64,000 nucleotides of DNA from Lingula anatina (taxonomy: Eukaryota; Brachiopoda; Lingulata; Lingulida; Lingulidae). A program made the position numbers and the translations under genes. The notes under the pieces are model-generated. The model worked only from the letters and a program-made list of their open reading frames with translations, did no database searches and was not told the origin of the DNA. Location of the stretch: assembly GCF_001039355.2 (NCBI RefSeq), contig NW_019773559.1, positions 169,980-233,979 on the forward strand, given 5' to 3'. Shown here one piece after another: positions 56,601-62,238 of this stretch. Each line of letters begins with the position of its first letter. The stretch's first letter is position 1.

Positions 56601-59019
56601 TTTCCAGGAGGCACCATTGGGAGGATCAAGGCTGTCGACAGGGACACATACGATAAACTGACCTATAACTTGGTCTCTGATCGAAGTCTGTTTTCTATCA
56701 GTGAGCAGAATGGTACCATCACTGCCTTCAGTGGGCTGGATGCTGGCATGTACATCCTGAATGTCAGCGTCACGGATGGGAAATTTGTCACCTATGGAGA
56801 GGTGAAGCTGGACGTGTCTGTCATCACTGAGGACATGGTGGAGCACGCGGTGGCCATCCGTTTTAAGAACATGCTCCCTGAAGAGTTTATTACACTACAT
56901 AAGAACAAGTTCAGGCAGATCCTCTGGCAGGGATTGACCCCACGCATTCAGGACATCTATATTCTCAGCGTGCAGCCTGCACATTTGACAACACCAGAAG
57001 TCCGAGAAAAACGAGATGTCAGCTCAGATCTTGATGTTCTGTTGGCTGTTGAGAAATCTCGTAGCACCTACTACAAACGCAGAGCTCTGCATAGAAAGCT
57101 GACCCAAGCTAAAGACAGAATGGAAACGGAAATGGGCGTGCAAATTTTAAAAATCGTGGACGATGTCTGCAAGCGTGACGACTGCGACAAAGGCTCCTGT
57201 GAAATGATGATCCATTTTGACAGGAGCCAAGTTCAGCCAATCATCACCGAGAGTGAGAGCTACGTGGCTGCGAAGTTCCAACTGGTCCCAGAATGCCGCT
57301 GTAGGCTGGGCTATGGTGGTGACAGGTGCTCACAGGTGATCAACGAGTGCTCTGATAACCCATGCCCAGCATACAAAGAGTGTGAACCAGATATGAATGG
57401 ATACAAGTGTATCTGTCCGCGTGGCAAGACGGGACCCAAGTGTCTGATGGATCTTCCAGAGGACATCAACAACTGCCTGGACTCCACGTGTATGGAGCAG
57501 AAACCCCTCATGTTCTCAGGTATGAGGTGCATTTCTTATTCTGTCACCAGTGTTCTGCTGTCACTGTAAGGTTGTAAATTTGTTCTCTTGTACGTTTTAA
57601 AACGTTCTCTTGCAAACCACATGTCTCTGTATTTTTTAGACATGAACCTTTTCTTCTACTCTGTCATATAATTTCAGAGGTGAACATTTCCTTATTTTTT
57701 CTTGGCAGTTTTCTGCCTTTATATGCCCCCACACTCTCACACGTAAGGGCACAGAACCATATTTAGATTTGTAAACTTATTGCACTTGGTCTGTATGTGG
57801 TTAATCTTGATGTTAAAAAGAGTTTGAAATGCATTCTTTTCAACTACAGCCATATCAAGGAATTGGTATATCTGTAGATGATCATTAATAATAATAACAA
57901 CAAAATGTCTATGTTCCCTTTGCAGGTGATAGTTTTGCCCACTGGATACTGAAGGAGACCATCCGTCGCCGCCTCAGTTTGTCTATGAGCCTTCGCACCC
58001 TGCAGGCATCTGCCATGTTGATGTATGCCACAGGGGAGTCTGATTTCAGTGTGCTAGAGGTGAGTAAAGTGATAAGTGAGTGCTAAGCTATCAAAAACAT
58101 TTTAGAACCAAAAATTAAAAACTGATTGTTGCCTGTGCCTACATATTGAAATTTTATGTAAGAAATGTAATGCACTGGTAGAATGTAAAGACACCTACAA
58201 AGCATACTTGAGGGTTGGTAATGTTTTAACTGGACACTGTTGCAGCTGTCCAATGGCTACATCCAGTACCGCTTTGACTGCGGTAGCGGGCCAGGATTGG
58301 TCAGAATCTCTCAGCAGAAGATCAACGATGGCAGCTGGCACAAAATCACAGTAGAACGCCATGGCAACCATGCTACCCTCACGCTTGACGACAAGTTCAC
58401 AGATGAGGCCAATGCCCCAGGGACCCACATCGTGGTAAACCTGTATGGGAACTCTGTGTACTTTGGTGCCGAAGTACAAGACAGCACGCAGACCATACGG
58501 CAGAGCTTCCTGGGTTGTATGAAGGAGGTGAAGGTCAAGGGGCAGATATTACCATATAAGAACAGCAATGCTGTTGCAACAGTGCAGAAGTTATCCAATG
58601 TGAAATTTAGTTGTGATGCAGATTTGCCTGGCATAGGTCAGTATTTATCCATGTTGTTATATTTTTTAGGACATTTGTTTTCATACACGTCAGATACTTC
58701 ATAAATGAAAAAAGAAAAACATATATATTTTTATGTATACATGGGTCACTAAGTGAAAATGTTCAGTGGAAATTTCATAATATAAATCAGTTAAAAAATT
58801 AATAGTTGTCATTTAATTTAGACCAAAATTTTTAATTTGTCATATCAAGATTGAAGAATTTTTGCATTTGTCATCACTCCCGCTATAACTCTCTCTATAT
58901 TGTAGGGGTGTGTCGCAGTATTCCATGTCATAATGGAGGCACATGCACCCCAACACCAGGTCAGTCTTCTGGATTCCGCTGCGACTGCCACTCCCGCTTT
59001 AAGGGGGCGACTTGTGAGT
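11603..59019 (+). CDS. FAT1-like: FAT1/2/3-type giant cadherin (protocadherin Fat-like), internal part of gene, 27 exons
   Basis: Twenty-six complete exons and one cut exon join in frame with no phase conflict, giving about 2,990 residues. The order is about 25 cadherin repeats (LDRE, DxNDNxP and AxDxD motifs), a FAT-specific Cys-rich stretch, EGF, laminin-G with the hallmark FDCGSGPG, then EGF. FAT proteins are single-pass adhesion receptors in planar polarity, actin organisation and Hippo-linked growth control. The EGF-LamG-EGF order and the NGPPF and IAIRF-like signatures near the end of the cadherin array match the FAT1/2/3 (Drosophila Fat-like/kugelei) class rather than the FAT4/Drosophila Fat class; this is judged from remembered family sequence, not alignment. 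FAT1 has about 34 repeats and about 4,590 residues, so the start (signal peptide, 9-10 repeats) and end (last EGFs, membrane span, tail) lie outside. The model ends at a single-N contig join at 59020. Confidence 0.95.
11985..12095 (+). CDS. FAT1-like: FAT-like exon 2: middle of cadherin repeat 2
   Basis: Phase 1 at both ends. It encodes [20 protein letters not shown] and ends at FFNIDRKTG, the usual cadherin strand-turn before the LDRE motif. The acceptor is catgtag and the donor gtaggg. The next exon is 17.8 kb away. Confidence 0.92.
13061..13392 (+). repeat. Diverged tandem duplication, unit about 150 bp
   Basis: 13061-13212 and 13213-13392 share cttag-tcagactt, ccaatatatctga, aaatctgttca, ttctg-aaccagc and ttttgattttggtcaa in the same order. 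The second unit has about 35 extra bases. Non-coding. Confidence 0.75.
16795..16931 (+). repeat. Diverged tandem duplication, unit about 71 bp
   Basis: Both units carry ttttgtaa, ggataaaactt, and tctgtcattctccagct or tctctcattctccagct, in order. Confidence 0.75.
20865..20913. repeat. Alternating purine-pyrimidine tract
   Basis: Runs of cacacgcacacacacgtgcg and gcgcgcgtgcacatacacac give nearly 50 bases of alternating sequence, a classic Z-DNA-prone composition. Located in the long intron 2-3. Confidence 0.8.
21848..22050. mobile_element. MITE-like element, family 1, separate insertion
   Basis: About 200 bp. The left arm has cagatctgcggatcaaatat and gacccactagaaagcttgcc. The right arm in reverse has ctgcagatcaaatgtggcc and cccacttgaaagcttgcc, ending gcacattcagaac. 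It shares arms with the copies near 8.8 and 11.1 kb but is clearly diverged, so it is an independent insertion of the same family. Confidence 0.7.
22915..23208. other. Assembly gap of 294 N
   Basis: The gap is preceded by long G and T runs (22839-22914) and followed by a G run (23214-23236). The flanking homopolymers suggest a read failure rather than a biological boundary. Open frames called across it consist mostly of unknown residues. Confidence 0.97.
24823..25128 (+). repeat. Diverged tandem duplication, unit about 153 bp
   Basis: Both units carry taagaaggaa, tatcagtctgaaaa, ggaaga, tgcatttgga, an A-run and gagatcacagctaccagtt at matching spacing. Non-coding. Confidence 0.8.
29650..29804 (+). 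repeat. 78-bp direct repeat around the N at 29728
   Basis: 29650-29727 and 29729-29804 are nearly identical, starting atgtgacatata and ending near atacacatgc. The following (TG)n at about 29802-29830 probably stopped the two contig ends from being merged. Confidence 0.9.
29728..29728. other. Single-N contig join
   Basis: The 78 bases before this N are repeated right after it (29729-29804). The second copy then runs into a (TG)n tract. Confidence 0.9.
29802..29830 (+). repeat. (TG)n microsatellite
   Basis: TG run directly after the repeated overlap at the 29728 join. Confidence 0.9.
29944..30005 (+). CDS. FAT1-like: FAT-like exon 3: LDRE segment of cadherin repeat 2
   Basis: A short 62-nt exon that completes the Gly of KTG and encodes [20 protein letters not shown], ending in phase 0 at a gtgagt donor. 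The acceptor is cttgcag. Its frame, motif and phases join exon 2 to exon 4 exactly, although it lies at the end of a very long intron. Confidence 0.92.
32214..32262 (+). repeat. (TTTC)n/(TTTA)n microsatellite
   Basis: Short tttc units pass into about eight ttta units in intron 3-4. Confidence 0.9.
32922..32944 (+). repeat. (TC)n microsatellite serving as polypyrimidine tract of exon 4
   Basis: TC run ending seven bases before the acceptor cccacag of exon 4. Length changes here could affect recognition of this acceptor. Confidence 0.9.
32952..33266 (+). CDS. FAT1-like: FAT-like exon 4: end of repeat 2 and most of repeat 3
   Basis: 105 whole codons, phase 0 at both ends. It encodes [11 protein letters not shown], the linker [11 protein letters not shown], then a divergent repeat 3 ([39 protein letters not shown]). 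The acceptor follows a (TC)n tract at 32922-32944 that acts as the polypyrimidine tract. The donor is gtatga. Confidence 0.94.
33267..33582 (+). other. 316-bp intron between exons 4 and 5
   Basis: GT-AG, phase 0. Contains a T-run just after the donor. Nothing else was seen. Confidence 0.85.
33583..33796 (+). CDS. FAT1-like: FAT-like exon 5: end of repeat 3, start of repeat 4
   Basis: Starts in phase 0 with [10 protein letters not shown] and ends in phase 1 inside the Ser codon of FYITS. The linker between repeats 3 and 4 reads [15 protein letters not shown]. It has no DxNDN motif and carries a longer Ser/Thr/Pro-rich stretch, so this junction probably does not bind calcium normally. Donor gtaagt. 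Confidence 0.94.
33986..34125 (+). CDS. FAT1-like: FAT-like exon 6: core of cadherin repeat 4
   Basis: Completes the Ser codon and encodes [19 protein letters not shown], then [20 protein letters not shown], ending in phase 0 after ASW. The acceptor is cttgcag and the donor gtaaga. Confidence 0.94.
34126..34762 (+). other. 637-bp intron between exons 6 and 7
   Basis: GT-AG, phase 0. Contains a C-rich run near 34550-34560 and AT-rich filler. No other feature was recognised. Confidence 0.85.
34763..34973 (+). CDS. FAT1-like: FAT-like exon 7: end of repeat 4, start of repeat 5
   Basis: Starts in phase 0 with [15 protein letters not shown], a canonical calcium linker, then [15 protein letters not shown] and [15 protein letters not shown]. 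It ends in phase 1 in the Gly of GDHSG. Donor gtaagt. Confidence 0.95.
35257..35541 (+). CDS. FAT1-like: FAT-like exon 8: end of repeat 5, start of repeat 6
   Basis: Phase 1 on both sides. It encodes [20 protein letters not shown], the linker [11 protein letters not shown] (a slightly altered calcium motif) and the start of repeat 6 ending IHYTIVTG. The acceptor is tttctcag and the donor gtaaac. Confidence 0.95.
35542..39776 (+). other. 4.2-kb intron between exons 8 and 9
   Basis: GT-AG, phase 1. Contains an A-run near 37342-37358, a G-rich run near 38099-38117 and the long (CT)n microsatellite at 38575-38637. No exon or ORF of interest was recognised. Confidence 0.8.
38575..38637 (+). repeat. 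(CT)n microsatellite, about 63 bp
   Basis: Uninterrupted CT dinucleotide run in the intron between exons 8 and 9. Confidence 0.97.
39777..41281 (+). CDS. FAT1-like: FAT-like exon 9 (large): rest of repeat 6, repeats 7-10, start of repeat 11
   Basis: A 1,505-nt exon, entering in phase 1 and leaving in phase 0. It starts [15 protein letters not shown] and runs through four complete cadherin repeats. Linkers in order are [11 protein letters not shown] (no DxNDN), [33 protein letters not shown] (no DxNDN) and [11 protein letters not shown]. It ends at PGTTVKK before a gtaagt donor. Frame and content are unambiguous over about 500 residues, the strongest single block of coding evidence in the window apart from exons 16 and 24. 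Confidence 0.97.
41282..42873 (+). other. 1.6-kb intron between exons 9 and 10
   Basis: GT-AG, phase 0, AT-rich. Exon 9's reading frame stays open for about 100 bases past the donor, which is coincidental low-complexity Pro-rich readthrough. Nothing else was seen. Confidence 0.85.
42874..43051 (+). CDS. FAT1-like: FAT-like exon 10: cadherin repeat 11
   Basis: Starts in phase 0 with [18 protein letters not shown] and continues through [16 protein letters not shown] to VLVEAEDQ, ending in phase 1 in a Gly codon. The acceptor is ctctgcag and the donor gtgagg. Confidence 0.93.
43052..43517 (+). other. 466-bp intron between exons 10 and 11
   Basis: GT-AG, phase 1, AT-rich. No feature was recognised inside. 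Confidence 0.85.
43518..43742 (+). CDS. FAT1-like: FAT-like exon 11: end of repeat 11, start of repeat 12
   Basis: Phase 1 on both sides. It encodes [14 protein letters not shown], the linker VISQATPVF (no calcium motif), then [14 protein letters not shown] and FAVNFSIG. It ends at a gtaagt donor at the position where other repeats read TG before the next strand. Confidence 0.92.
43743..47402 (+). other. 3.7-kb intron between exons 11 and 12, with candidate microexon
   Basis: GT-AG, phase 1. It holds the candidate 21-nt microexon at 45636-45656 and a T-run at about 47089-47104. The rest is AT-rich with no recognised element. Confidence 0.8.
45636..45656 (+). CDS. Candidate 21-nt in-frame microexon between exons 11 and 12
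   Basis: A long pyrimidine tract (45609-45630) and attag are followed by 21 nt and a near-perfect donor gtgagtaag. Both flanking introns would be phase 1, matching exons 11 and 12. Inclusion would put AADTIGPC in place of one Gly, adding seven residues in the turn before the LD-E segment of repeat 12, with no stop. Skipping also gives an intact protein, so it could be an alternative cassette or a decoy. The evidence is splice-site quality and phase only. Confidence 0.35.
47403..47524 (+). CDS. FAT1-like: FAT-like exon 12: LDxE half of cadherin repeat 12
   Basis: Completes the Gly codon and encodes [20 protein letters not shown], then [20 protein letters not shown], ending in phase 0 at a gtgagt donor. 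The acceptor is the weaker ttacaatag. Confidence 0.93.
47525..47952 (+). other. 428-bp intron between exons 12 and 13, half filled by an inverted-repeat element
   Basis: GT-AG, phase 0. Its first half is occupied by the MITE-like palindromic element at about 47540-47760. The remainder is plain AT-rich sequence. Confidence 0.8.
47540..47760. mobile_element. MITE-like inverted-repeat element, family 2, inside intron 12-13
   Basis: The left arm contains attcctagagattagatcga and ctgtcag. The right arm in reverse contains attcccatagatttaagatc and ctgtcag. The arms of about 70 bp enclose roughly 75 bp. Both outer ends abut CTAG, a possible target-site duplication. Its size, palindromic form and intronic place fit a MITE. 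Confidence 0.6.
47953..48781 (+). CDS. FAT1-like: FAT-like exon 13: repeats 13, 14 and most of 15
   Basis: An 829-nt exon from phase 0 to phase 1. It begins with the linker DVNDKAPSF, then repeat 13, the linker [11 protein letters not shown], repeat 14, the linker [11 protein letters not shown] (calcium motif degraded) and repeat 15 to LFDLHPKTG. The acceptor is tctttcag and the donor gtaaag. Confidence 0.97.
48990..49198 (+). CDS. FAT1-like: FAT-like exon 14: end of repeat 15, start of repeat 16
   Basis: Enters in phase 1 with [18 protein letters not shown], passes the linker [11 protein letters not shown] and ends in phase 0 at SSVIK before gtgaga. The last 76 bases of this exon reappear directly after the single N at 59020, where the second haplotype-like copy begins. 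Confidence 0.96.
49199..49550 (+). other. 352-bp intron between exons 14 and 15
   Basis: GT-AG, phase 0. It holds a short alternating GTGTGCGCGCGCGTGTG tract near 49255-49271 and an A-run near 49380. The second copy (59097-59444) differs in the length of the A-run and in the alternating tract. Confidence 0.85.
49551..49683 (+). CDS. FAT1-like: FAT-like exon 15: core of cadherin repeat 16
   Basis: Phase 0 to phase 1. It encodes [33 protein letters not shown] and SLRDS. The donor is the unusual gttagc, which is also the first unit of a small tandem repeat filling the start of the intron. A second copy of this exon lies at 59445-59577. Confidence 0.93.
49684..49800 (+). repeat. Minisatellite of gttagccactgac units beginning at the exon 15 donor
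   Basis: About three close units of 20-26 bp (gttagccactgactat) and then decayed ttagcca/atactatatt units. The exon 15 splice donor is the first gttagc of the array. The second haplotype copy (59578-59676) has one unit fewer. Confidence 0.8.
50076..51142 (+). CDS. FAT1-like: FAT-like exon 16 (large): end of repeat 16, repeats 17-19
   Basis: A 1,067-nt exon, phase 1 to phase 0. Linkers in order are [11 protein letters not shown] (degraded), [22 protein letters not shown] and [11 protein letters not shown]. The last resembles the NSPVC junction at the same place in vertebrate FAT1. It contains three complete repeats with LDRE motifs and ends DCGQ before gtaaga. A second copy at 59952-61018 is the same length with no indel. 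Confidence 0.97.
51402..51561 (+). CDS. FAT1-like: FAT-like exon 17: start of cadherin repeat 20
   Basis: Phase 0 to phase 1. It encodes [37 protein letters not shown] and FEMNEKTG. The acceptor is ttttcctcag and the donor gtaagt. The second copy is 61206-61365. Confidence 0.95.
51562..51930 (+). other. 369-bp intron between exons 17 and 18
   Basis: GT-AG, phase 1, AT-rich with an A-run. The second copy (61366-61741) is more diverged than the neighbouring exons, with several small indels. Nothing else was seen. Confidence 0.85.
51931..52164 (+). CDS. FAT1-like: FAT-like exon 18: end of repeat 20, start of repeat 21
   Basis: Phase 1 on both sides. It encodes [18 protein letters not shown], the canonical linker [11 protein letters not shown], then [18 protein letters not shown] and IDSDIG. 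The stretch [13 protein letters not shown] matches the Cys-containing strand at this place in FAT1-type proteins. The second copy is 61742-61975. Confidence 0.96.
52403..52548 (+). CDS. FAT1-like: FAT-like exon 19: core of cadherin repeat 21
   Basis: Phase 1 to phase 0. It encodes [36 protein letters not shown] and [12 protein letters not shown]. The acceptor is tttcccag and the donor gtgagg. The second copy is 62239-62384. Confidence 0.95.
52787..53024 (+). CDS. FAT1-like: FAT-like exon 20: end of repeat 21, start of repeat 22
   Basis: Phase 0 to phase 1. It encodes [15 protein letters not shown], the linker [44 protein letters not shown] and FAIDAETG. The second copy is 62664-62901. Confidence 0.96.
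53025..53361 (+). other. 337-bp intron between exons 20 and 21
   Basis: GT-AG, phase 1, AT-rich. The second copy is 62902-63235. No element was recognised. Confidence 0.85.
53362..53576 (+). CDS. FAT1-like: FAT-like exon 21: end of repeat 22, start of repeat 23
   Basis: Phase 1 to phase 0. It encodes [18 protein letters not shown], the linker [11 protein letters not shown] and [17 protein letters not shown]. The LNYE in place of LDRE removes the usual acidic residue of that motif. The second copy at 63236-63450 has two amino-acid differences near its start (T to S, R to Q). Confidence 0.96.
53590..53756 (+). repeat. Intronic minisatellite, acacaatcaacacactgtca-type units
   Basis: Alternating units of about 24-27 bp (acacaatcaacacactgtc, acaactgacacaatcagc, atacctacacccaac) repeated several times in intron 21-22. 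The second copy (63466-63573) has a different number and order of units, as expected of alleles at a variable repeat. Confidence 0.85.
53858..53995 (+). CDS. FAT1-like: FAT-like exon 22: core of cadherin repeat 23
   Basis: 46 whole codons, phase 0 on both sides. It encodes [35 protein letters not shown] and VQEALDREM. The acceptor is gtattcag and the donor gtaatt. The second copy, 63676-63813, is the last exon in the window. Confidence 0.95.
54276..54419 (+). CDS. FAT1-like: FAT-like exon 23: end of repeat 23, start of repeat 24
   Basis: 48 whole codons, phase 0. It encodes [18 protein letters not shown], the linker [11 protein letters not shown] and [10 protein letters not shown], ending at a gtaaag donor. 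It has no second copy within the window, because the repeat copy reaches the window end first. Confidence 0.95.
54420..56276 (+). other. 1.9-kb intron between exons 23 and 24
   Basis: GT-AG, phase 0. It includes a short GTATGT-type repeat near 56005-56035. Open frames at 54988-55294 have no family resemblance, and exons 23 and 24 join exactly without them. Confidence 0.8.
56277..57519 (+). CDS. FAT1-like: FAT-like exon 24 (large): repeats 24-25, Cys-rich region, first EGF domain
   Basis: A 1,243-nt exon, phase 0 to phase 1. It starts [18 protein letters not shown] and contains [13 protein letters not shown], the non-calcium linker [11 protein letters not shown] and [13 protein letters not shown], all closely matching the last cadherin repeats of FAT1/FAT3. 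After these comes [17 protein letters not shown], the conserved post-cadherin region. A dibasic REKR at 57003-57014 is a possible furin cleavage site. A six-Cys box (from VCKRDDC to GGDRC) is followed by a six-Cys EGF domain at about 57340-57450 (NECSDNPC to TGPKC). The start of the LamG domain (PLMFSG) is at the end. Donor gtatga. Confidence 0.97.
57520..57925 (+). other. 406-bp intron between exons 24 and 25
   Basis: GT-AG, phase 1, splitting the LamG domain near its start. No element was recognised. Confidence 0.85.
57926..58059 (+). CDS. FAT1-like: FAT-like exon 25: first part of laminin-G domain
   Basis: Phase 1 to phase 0. It encodes [36 protein letters not shown] and SDFSVLE, the opening strands of a LamG fold. 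The acceptor is cctttgcag and the donor gtgagt. Confidence 0.94.
58246..58636 (+). CDS. FAT1-like: FAT-like exon 26: rest of laminin-G domain
   Basis: Phase 0 to phase 1. It contains the FAT1-3 hallmark FDCGSGPG, then [27 protein letters not shown] and [17 protein letters not shown], closing with [12 protein letters not shown] Cys pair in the last strands suggests the usual LamG disulfide. The donor gtcagt is weaker than its neighbours but keeps phase with the EGF exon. Confidence 0.95.
58906..59019 (+). CDS. FAT1-like: FAT-like exon 27 (cut by contig join): second EGF domain
   Basis: Enters in phase 1 after tattgtag and encodes [29 protein letters not shown]. All six EGF cysteines are present. 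The exon runs one base past the Glu codon into the single N at 59020, after which the sequence returns to exon 14. The true 3' end of this exon is therefore not visible. Confidence 0.9.
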
Positions 59020-59020
59020 N
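59020..59020. other. Single-N contig join inside an EGF exon
   Basis: Left of the N is exon 27 (second EGF). Right of it is the middle of exon 14 (cadherin). The reading frame across it is meaningless. Confidence 0.93.
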
Positions 59021-59096
59021 CAAACCCAGCTTCTTTGCTCAGGAATATAAAGCTAATGTGTTTGCTGATGCTGCAGAGGAATCTAGTGTCATCAAG
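59021..59096 (+). CDS. FAT1-like: Copy B of exon 14 (3' part): repeat 15/16 linker
   Basis: Matches 49123-49198 with one silent change. It starts at [14 protein letters not shown] and ends at SSVIK before gtgaga. No splice acceptor precedes it because the contig begins inside the exon. Confidence 0.85.
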
Positions 59097-59444
59097 GTGA
59101 GACAATTACTGACAATGATTTATAATTTGAATGCTTAAACAAATAATTTCTGTGTGTGCGCACGCGTGTGAATGGGAATGGGTGAATTATTGGTAAGTCT
59201 GTGGACAATTTATGTATGTTTTCCAGTCTTCTTGTGGTATTAAAGTTGAAATTCAAGGATTTAAAAGATTTCAGTATCAAAAAAAAATTGTTAGCTGTAT
59301 GTGTTCAGTAGGAATAAAGTTTCTGTATCACAGATGTGTATATTCAACTGCAGAATGCCATAACAAGAAGTCTTCAGACTTGATTTTACAATATTTTACC
59401 TCAACAATTTACACAATTTTTCACATTGTATCTTTGTATTACAG
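59097..59444 (+). other. Copy B intron between exons 14 and 15
   Basis: 348 bp against 352 bp in the first copy. It differs by a shorter A-run and scattered substitutions. Confidence 0.8.
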
Positions 59445-59577
59445 GTTGAAGCATCTGATGCAGACATCACTGGGGAGGTCCAGTACAGTATTGTGGACGG
59501 GTCCAGTGCCTCCTCCCTCTTCAAGGTCCACCGTAAAACTGGAGTGGTCAAAGTGAAGAAAAGCTTAAGGGATTCAG
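59445..59577 (+). CDS. FAT1-like: Copy B of exon 15
   Basis: Same 133-nt length and phases as 49551-49683, with only silent differences seen by eye. The donor is the same gttagc, followed by a shorter version of the tandem repeat. Confidence 0.88.
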
Positions 59578-59951
59578 GTTAGCCACTGACTATACTTGTT
59601 AGTCACACTGACTATATAAAGTAACTGTTGTTAGCCAAATACTATATTTATTAGCCAAAATACTATATTTGTTAGACACAGACAACAGTTTGGCCTGCAC
59701 AAGTTGACTAGGGTACACTTTTATGAAATTAAGTTTTTAAATTGAAAACAGCATTTTATCATGGTTTTAAAATGAAGAATATTTTATTAAAACATTTCAT
59801 AGACACCATTCTGTTACCATTCTGTTGAACATAATTTACAGTCTTATACGTAATTTACAAAATATTGTGACTGTTATATTTGCTGTGTTAAATTATATCC
59901 ACTGACTGTCAACACATTCTGACCTTTGTCTCTCTCTTCCTCCACTTCCAG

Positions 59952-61018
59952 TGAACCAGGTATTCCAGTTCTTCATGAGAGCCAAGTCAGTGGGAGGCTC
60001 CAACACAGTCAGTGAGGTCCCCATAGAAATCCTGGTAATGGGCCCCTCGGACACGCCCCCACAGCTGGAGTCCCCACCAGGTCCGTACTTTATAACAGAG
60101 GACAAACCTGTCGGCACGGTGGTTGCCATGGTGAATGCCAAGTCCGAAGGTAACCAGACGTTGGTCTACAAGATCATCCCGGGGCAGAGCCCGATGACCA
60201 ACAACCCGGAGAAGTTTCAGATTGATGAGCAGGGGAGGATCTCTGTGAAGGAGGCTCTGGATTACGAGACCACTAAAATGTTCACCCTGCACGTGCGCGT
60301 GGAGTCCCAGACCACACCCCCTCTGGTGGCAACCGCTGAGGTCGTGGTGCAGTTACAAGATATAAACGACAACGCTCCCCATTTTGACTCCAAGCCTTAC
60401 AGTATCAGCATTCCCGAGAATGCCAATATCGGCAGTAAGGTCATCCAGATCAAGGCCTATGATAATGACACTGGGACCAACTCGGACCTCATCTACAGCT
60501 TCAGTAAGGACACTCAGGAAAAGGTGGTCAGTGTCTTCAGCCTGGACTCACACTCAGGGTGGATCAGTACTTTGGCCGAACTGGACCGCGAGACAGTGGA
60601 GGAGTATGAGCTAGAGGTGGTGGCTGTGGACAGGGGTGTTAATGTACAGCTTAATGACACCACCACTGTCAGAATCCGTGTCACGGACATCAACGATGAG
60701 CCGCCGATTTTCAGCAAAGATGTCTACCAGGGCACTGTTCAAGAGGACGCCCTGCCTGGACAGACTATCGTTACCGTGACAACATCAGATAAAGATGAAG
60801 TTGGGATTGATGTGGTGTATTATATTACCAGCGGTGACATATTGGGTCAGTTTAATGTGGATCGTCAAGGCCAGGTGTATGTCCGCCGAGCTCTGGATAG
60901 AGAAGAGAAATCAGAATATCGTCTCCAGGTGACGGCCACTGATGGAGTGTTTGTCACCCACTGTCAGCTGGATATTACTGTACTAGACACCAATGACAAC
61001 ACACCTGACTGTGGACAG
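59952..61018 (+). CDS. FAT1-like: Copy B of exon 16: cadherin repeats 16 (end) to 19
   Basis: Same 1,067-nt length as 50076-51142, no indel. By eye there are roughly 30-odd substitutions, of which four change the protein: KSDGN to KSEGN, RETMEEY to RETVEEY, TDGMF to TDGVF and CQVD to CQLD. This points to purifying selection on both copies. Confidence 0.9.
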
Positions 61019-61205
61019 GTAAGAGTAATGAGTCAATAATATTTTTTCCCTTTGTGAATTTGTTGCACACTTAATGATACTCAACTTAAAAAAGGGGGAA
61101 TACAATAAAAACATTCTCAACATCATTGGATATATTAAATCTTTGTACCACCGATTGCTCAAAGTTGTTTGATGTATTATATTATTGTTCCTATTTTGTC
61201 CTCAG

Positions 61206-61365
61206 CCTCTACACCAGGTGGTGAAACCAGAAGACTTTGAGGTTGGTGGCTTTGTGGGACGTATCCAGGCAACAGATGCTGACCAGCCAGGCACGTCACA
61301 CGCACAGATAGAATATAGTCTAGAGGGCGCTGGGGCATACATGTTTGAAATGAATGAAAAGACAG
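61206..61365 (+). CDS. FAT1-like: Copy B of exon 17
   Basis: 160 nt, identical protein to 51402-51561 (three silent changes seen). Acceptor tcctcag, donor gtaagt. Confidence 0.88.
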
Positions 61366-61741
61366 GTAAGTAGGCGATTTCAGATGTCCATATCAGTGGG
61401 ATGTATACTAATGTTTAGATGGATTGAATTTTATATCTGTGGATTTACATGTTCAGGTTTGATGTAAGAATGAATTTTTTCCAATATTGGCTTTTTTGAA
61501 AAAAATTACAATTTATTTTAAAAATACATACTGTGAAAAATATAAAAGTTGACTTAATTATAATTTGTAATAATGATAGATATTGACCTCTACCAAGGAT
61601 GTTTTCACCTCTGTTGGTATATTTGTCATCACTTTATTTATTTGTCATCACATGTCCTTTACTCAAGAAGATAGATATTTGTGAATGATTTCCTTGCCCA
61701 CTGTGGGTTGAATCTTAAATCAGTGACTCTCTTTCTTGTAG
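61366..61741 (+). other. Copy B intron between exons 17 and 18
   Basis: 376 bp against 369 bp in the first copy, with many substitutions and small indels. No element was recognised. Confidence 0.8.
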
Positions 61742-61975
61742 GTATCATCACTACAGTTGCCCCCCTGGACAGGGAGACGGCTGCGGAGTACCAGCTGATG
61801 GTGAGGGCAGTAGACAGGGGGGGAAAGTCCTGCACCACAGAGCTGTATGTCACCCTCATTGATGTAAATGACAACCCACCCAGGTTTGACAGAACTGAAT
61901 ACACAGTGGCCATCCCTGAGAATGCTGAACCCAATACCCTCCTCACCAGGGTCTCTGCCATTGATAGTGATATAG
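61742..61975 (+). CDS. FAT1-like: Copy B of exon 18
   Basis: 234 nt, phase 1 on both sides. One protein change from 51931-52164 is seen (AVDKGG to AVDRGG). Several silent changes cluster in LLTRV. Confidence 0.88.
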
Positions 61976-62238
61976 GTGAGCAAAGCCTCTTGAACAGGGC
62001 TTTTTTTTTTCTGACTTGGTGGATGATAGAATGTGGTTTTTTTATGTAATCTGCATTGTTTCTGCTTACAATGTGGGTCGTCAGCTGTGGAATTTCTCAT
62101 GATGTAACGATTCAGCTTCATGTTCTCTTTGAAAAAAGGAAACACATTAAAGTAATGATAATATTTATATAAATGTCATGAAAAGAGTACGAAAGTTCAA
62201 CAAAAACTTGATATTCACCACTGGTGTGTCTTTCCCAG

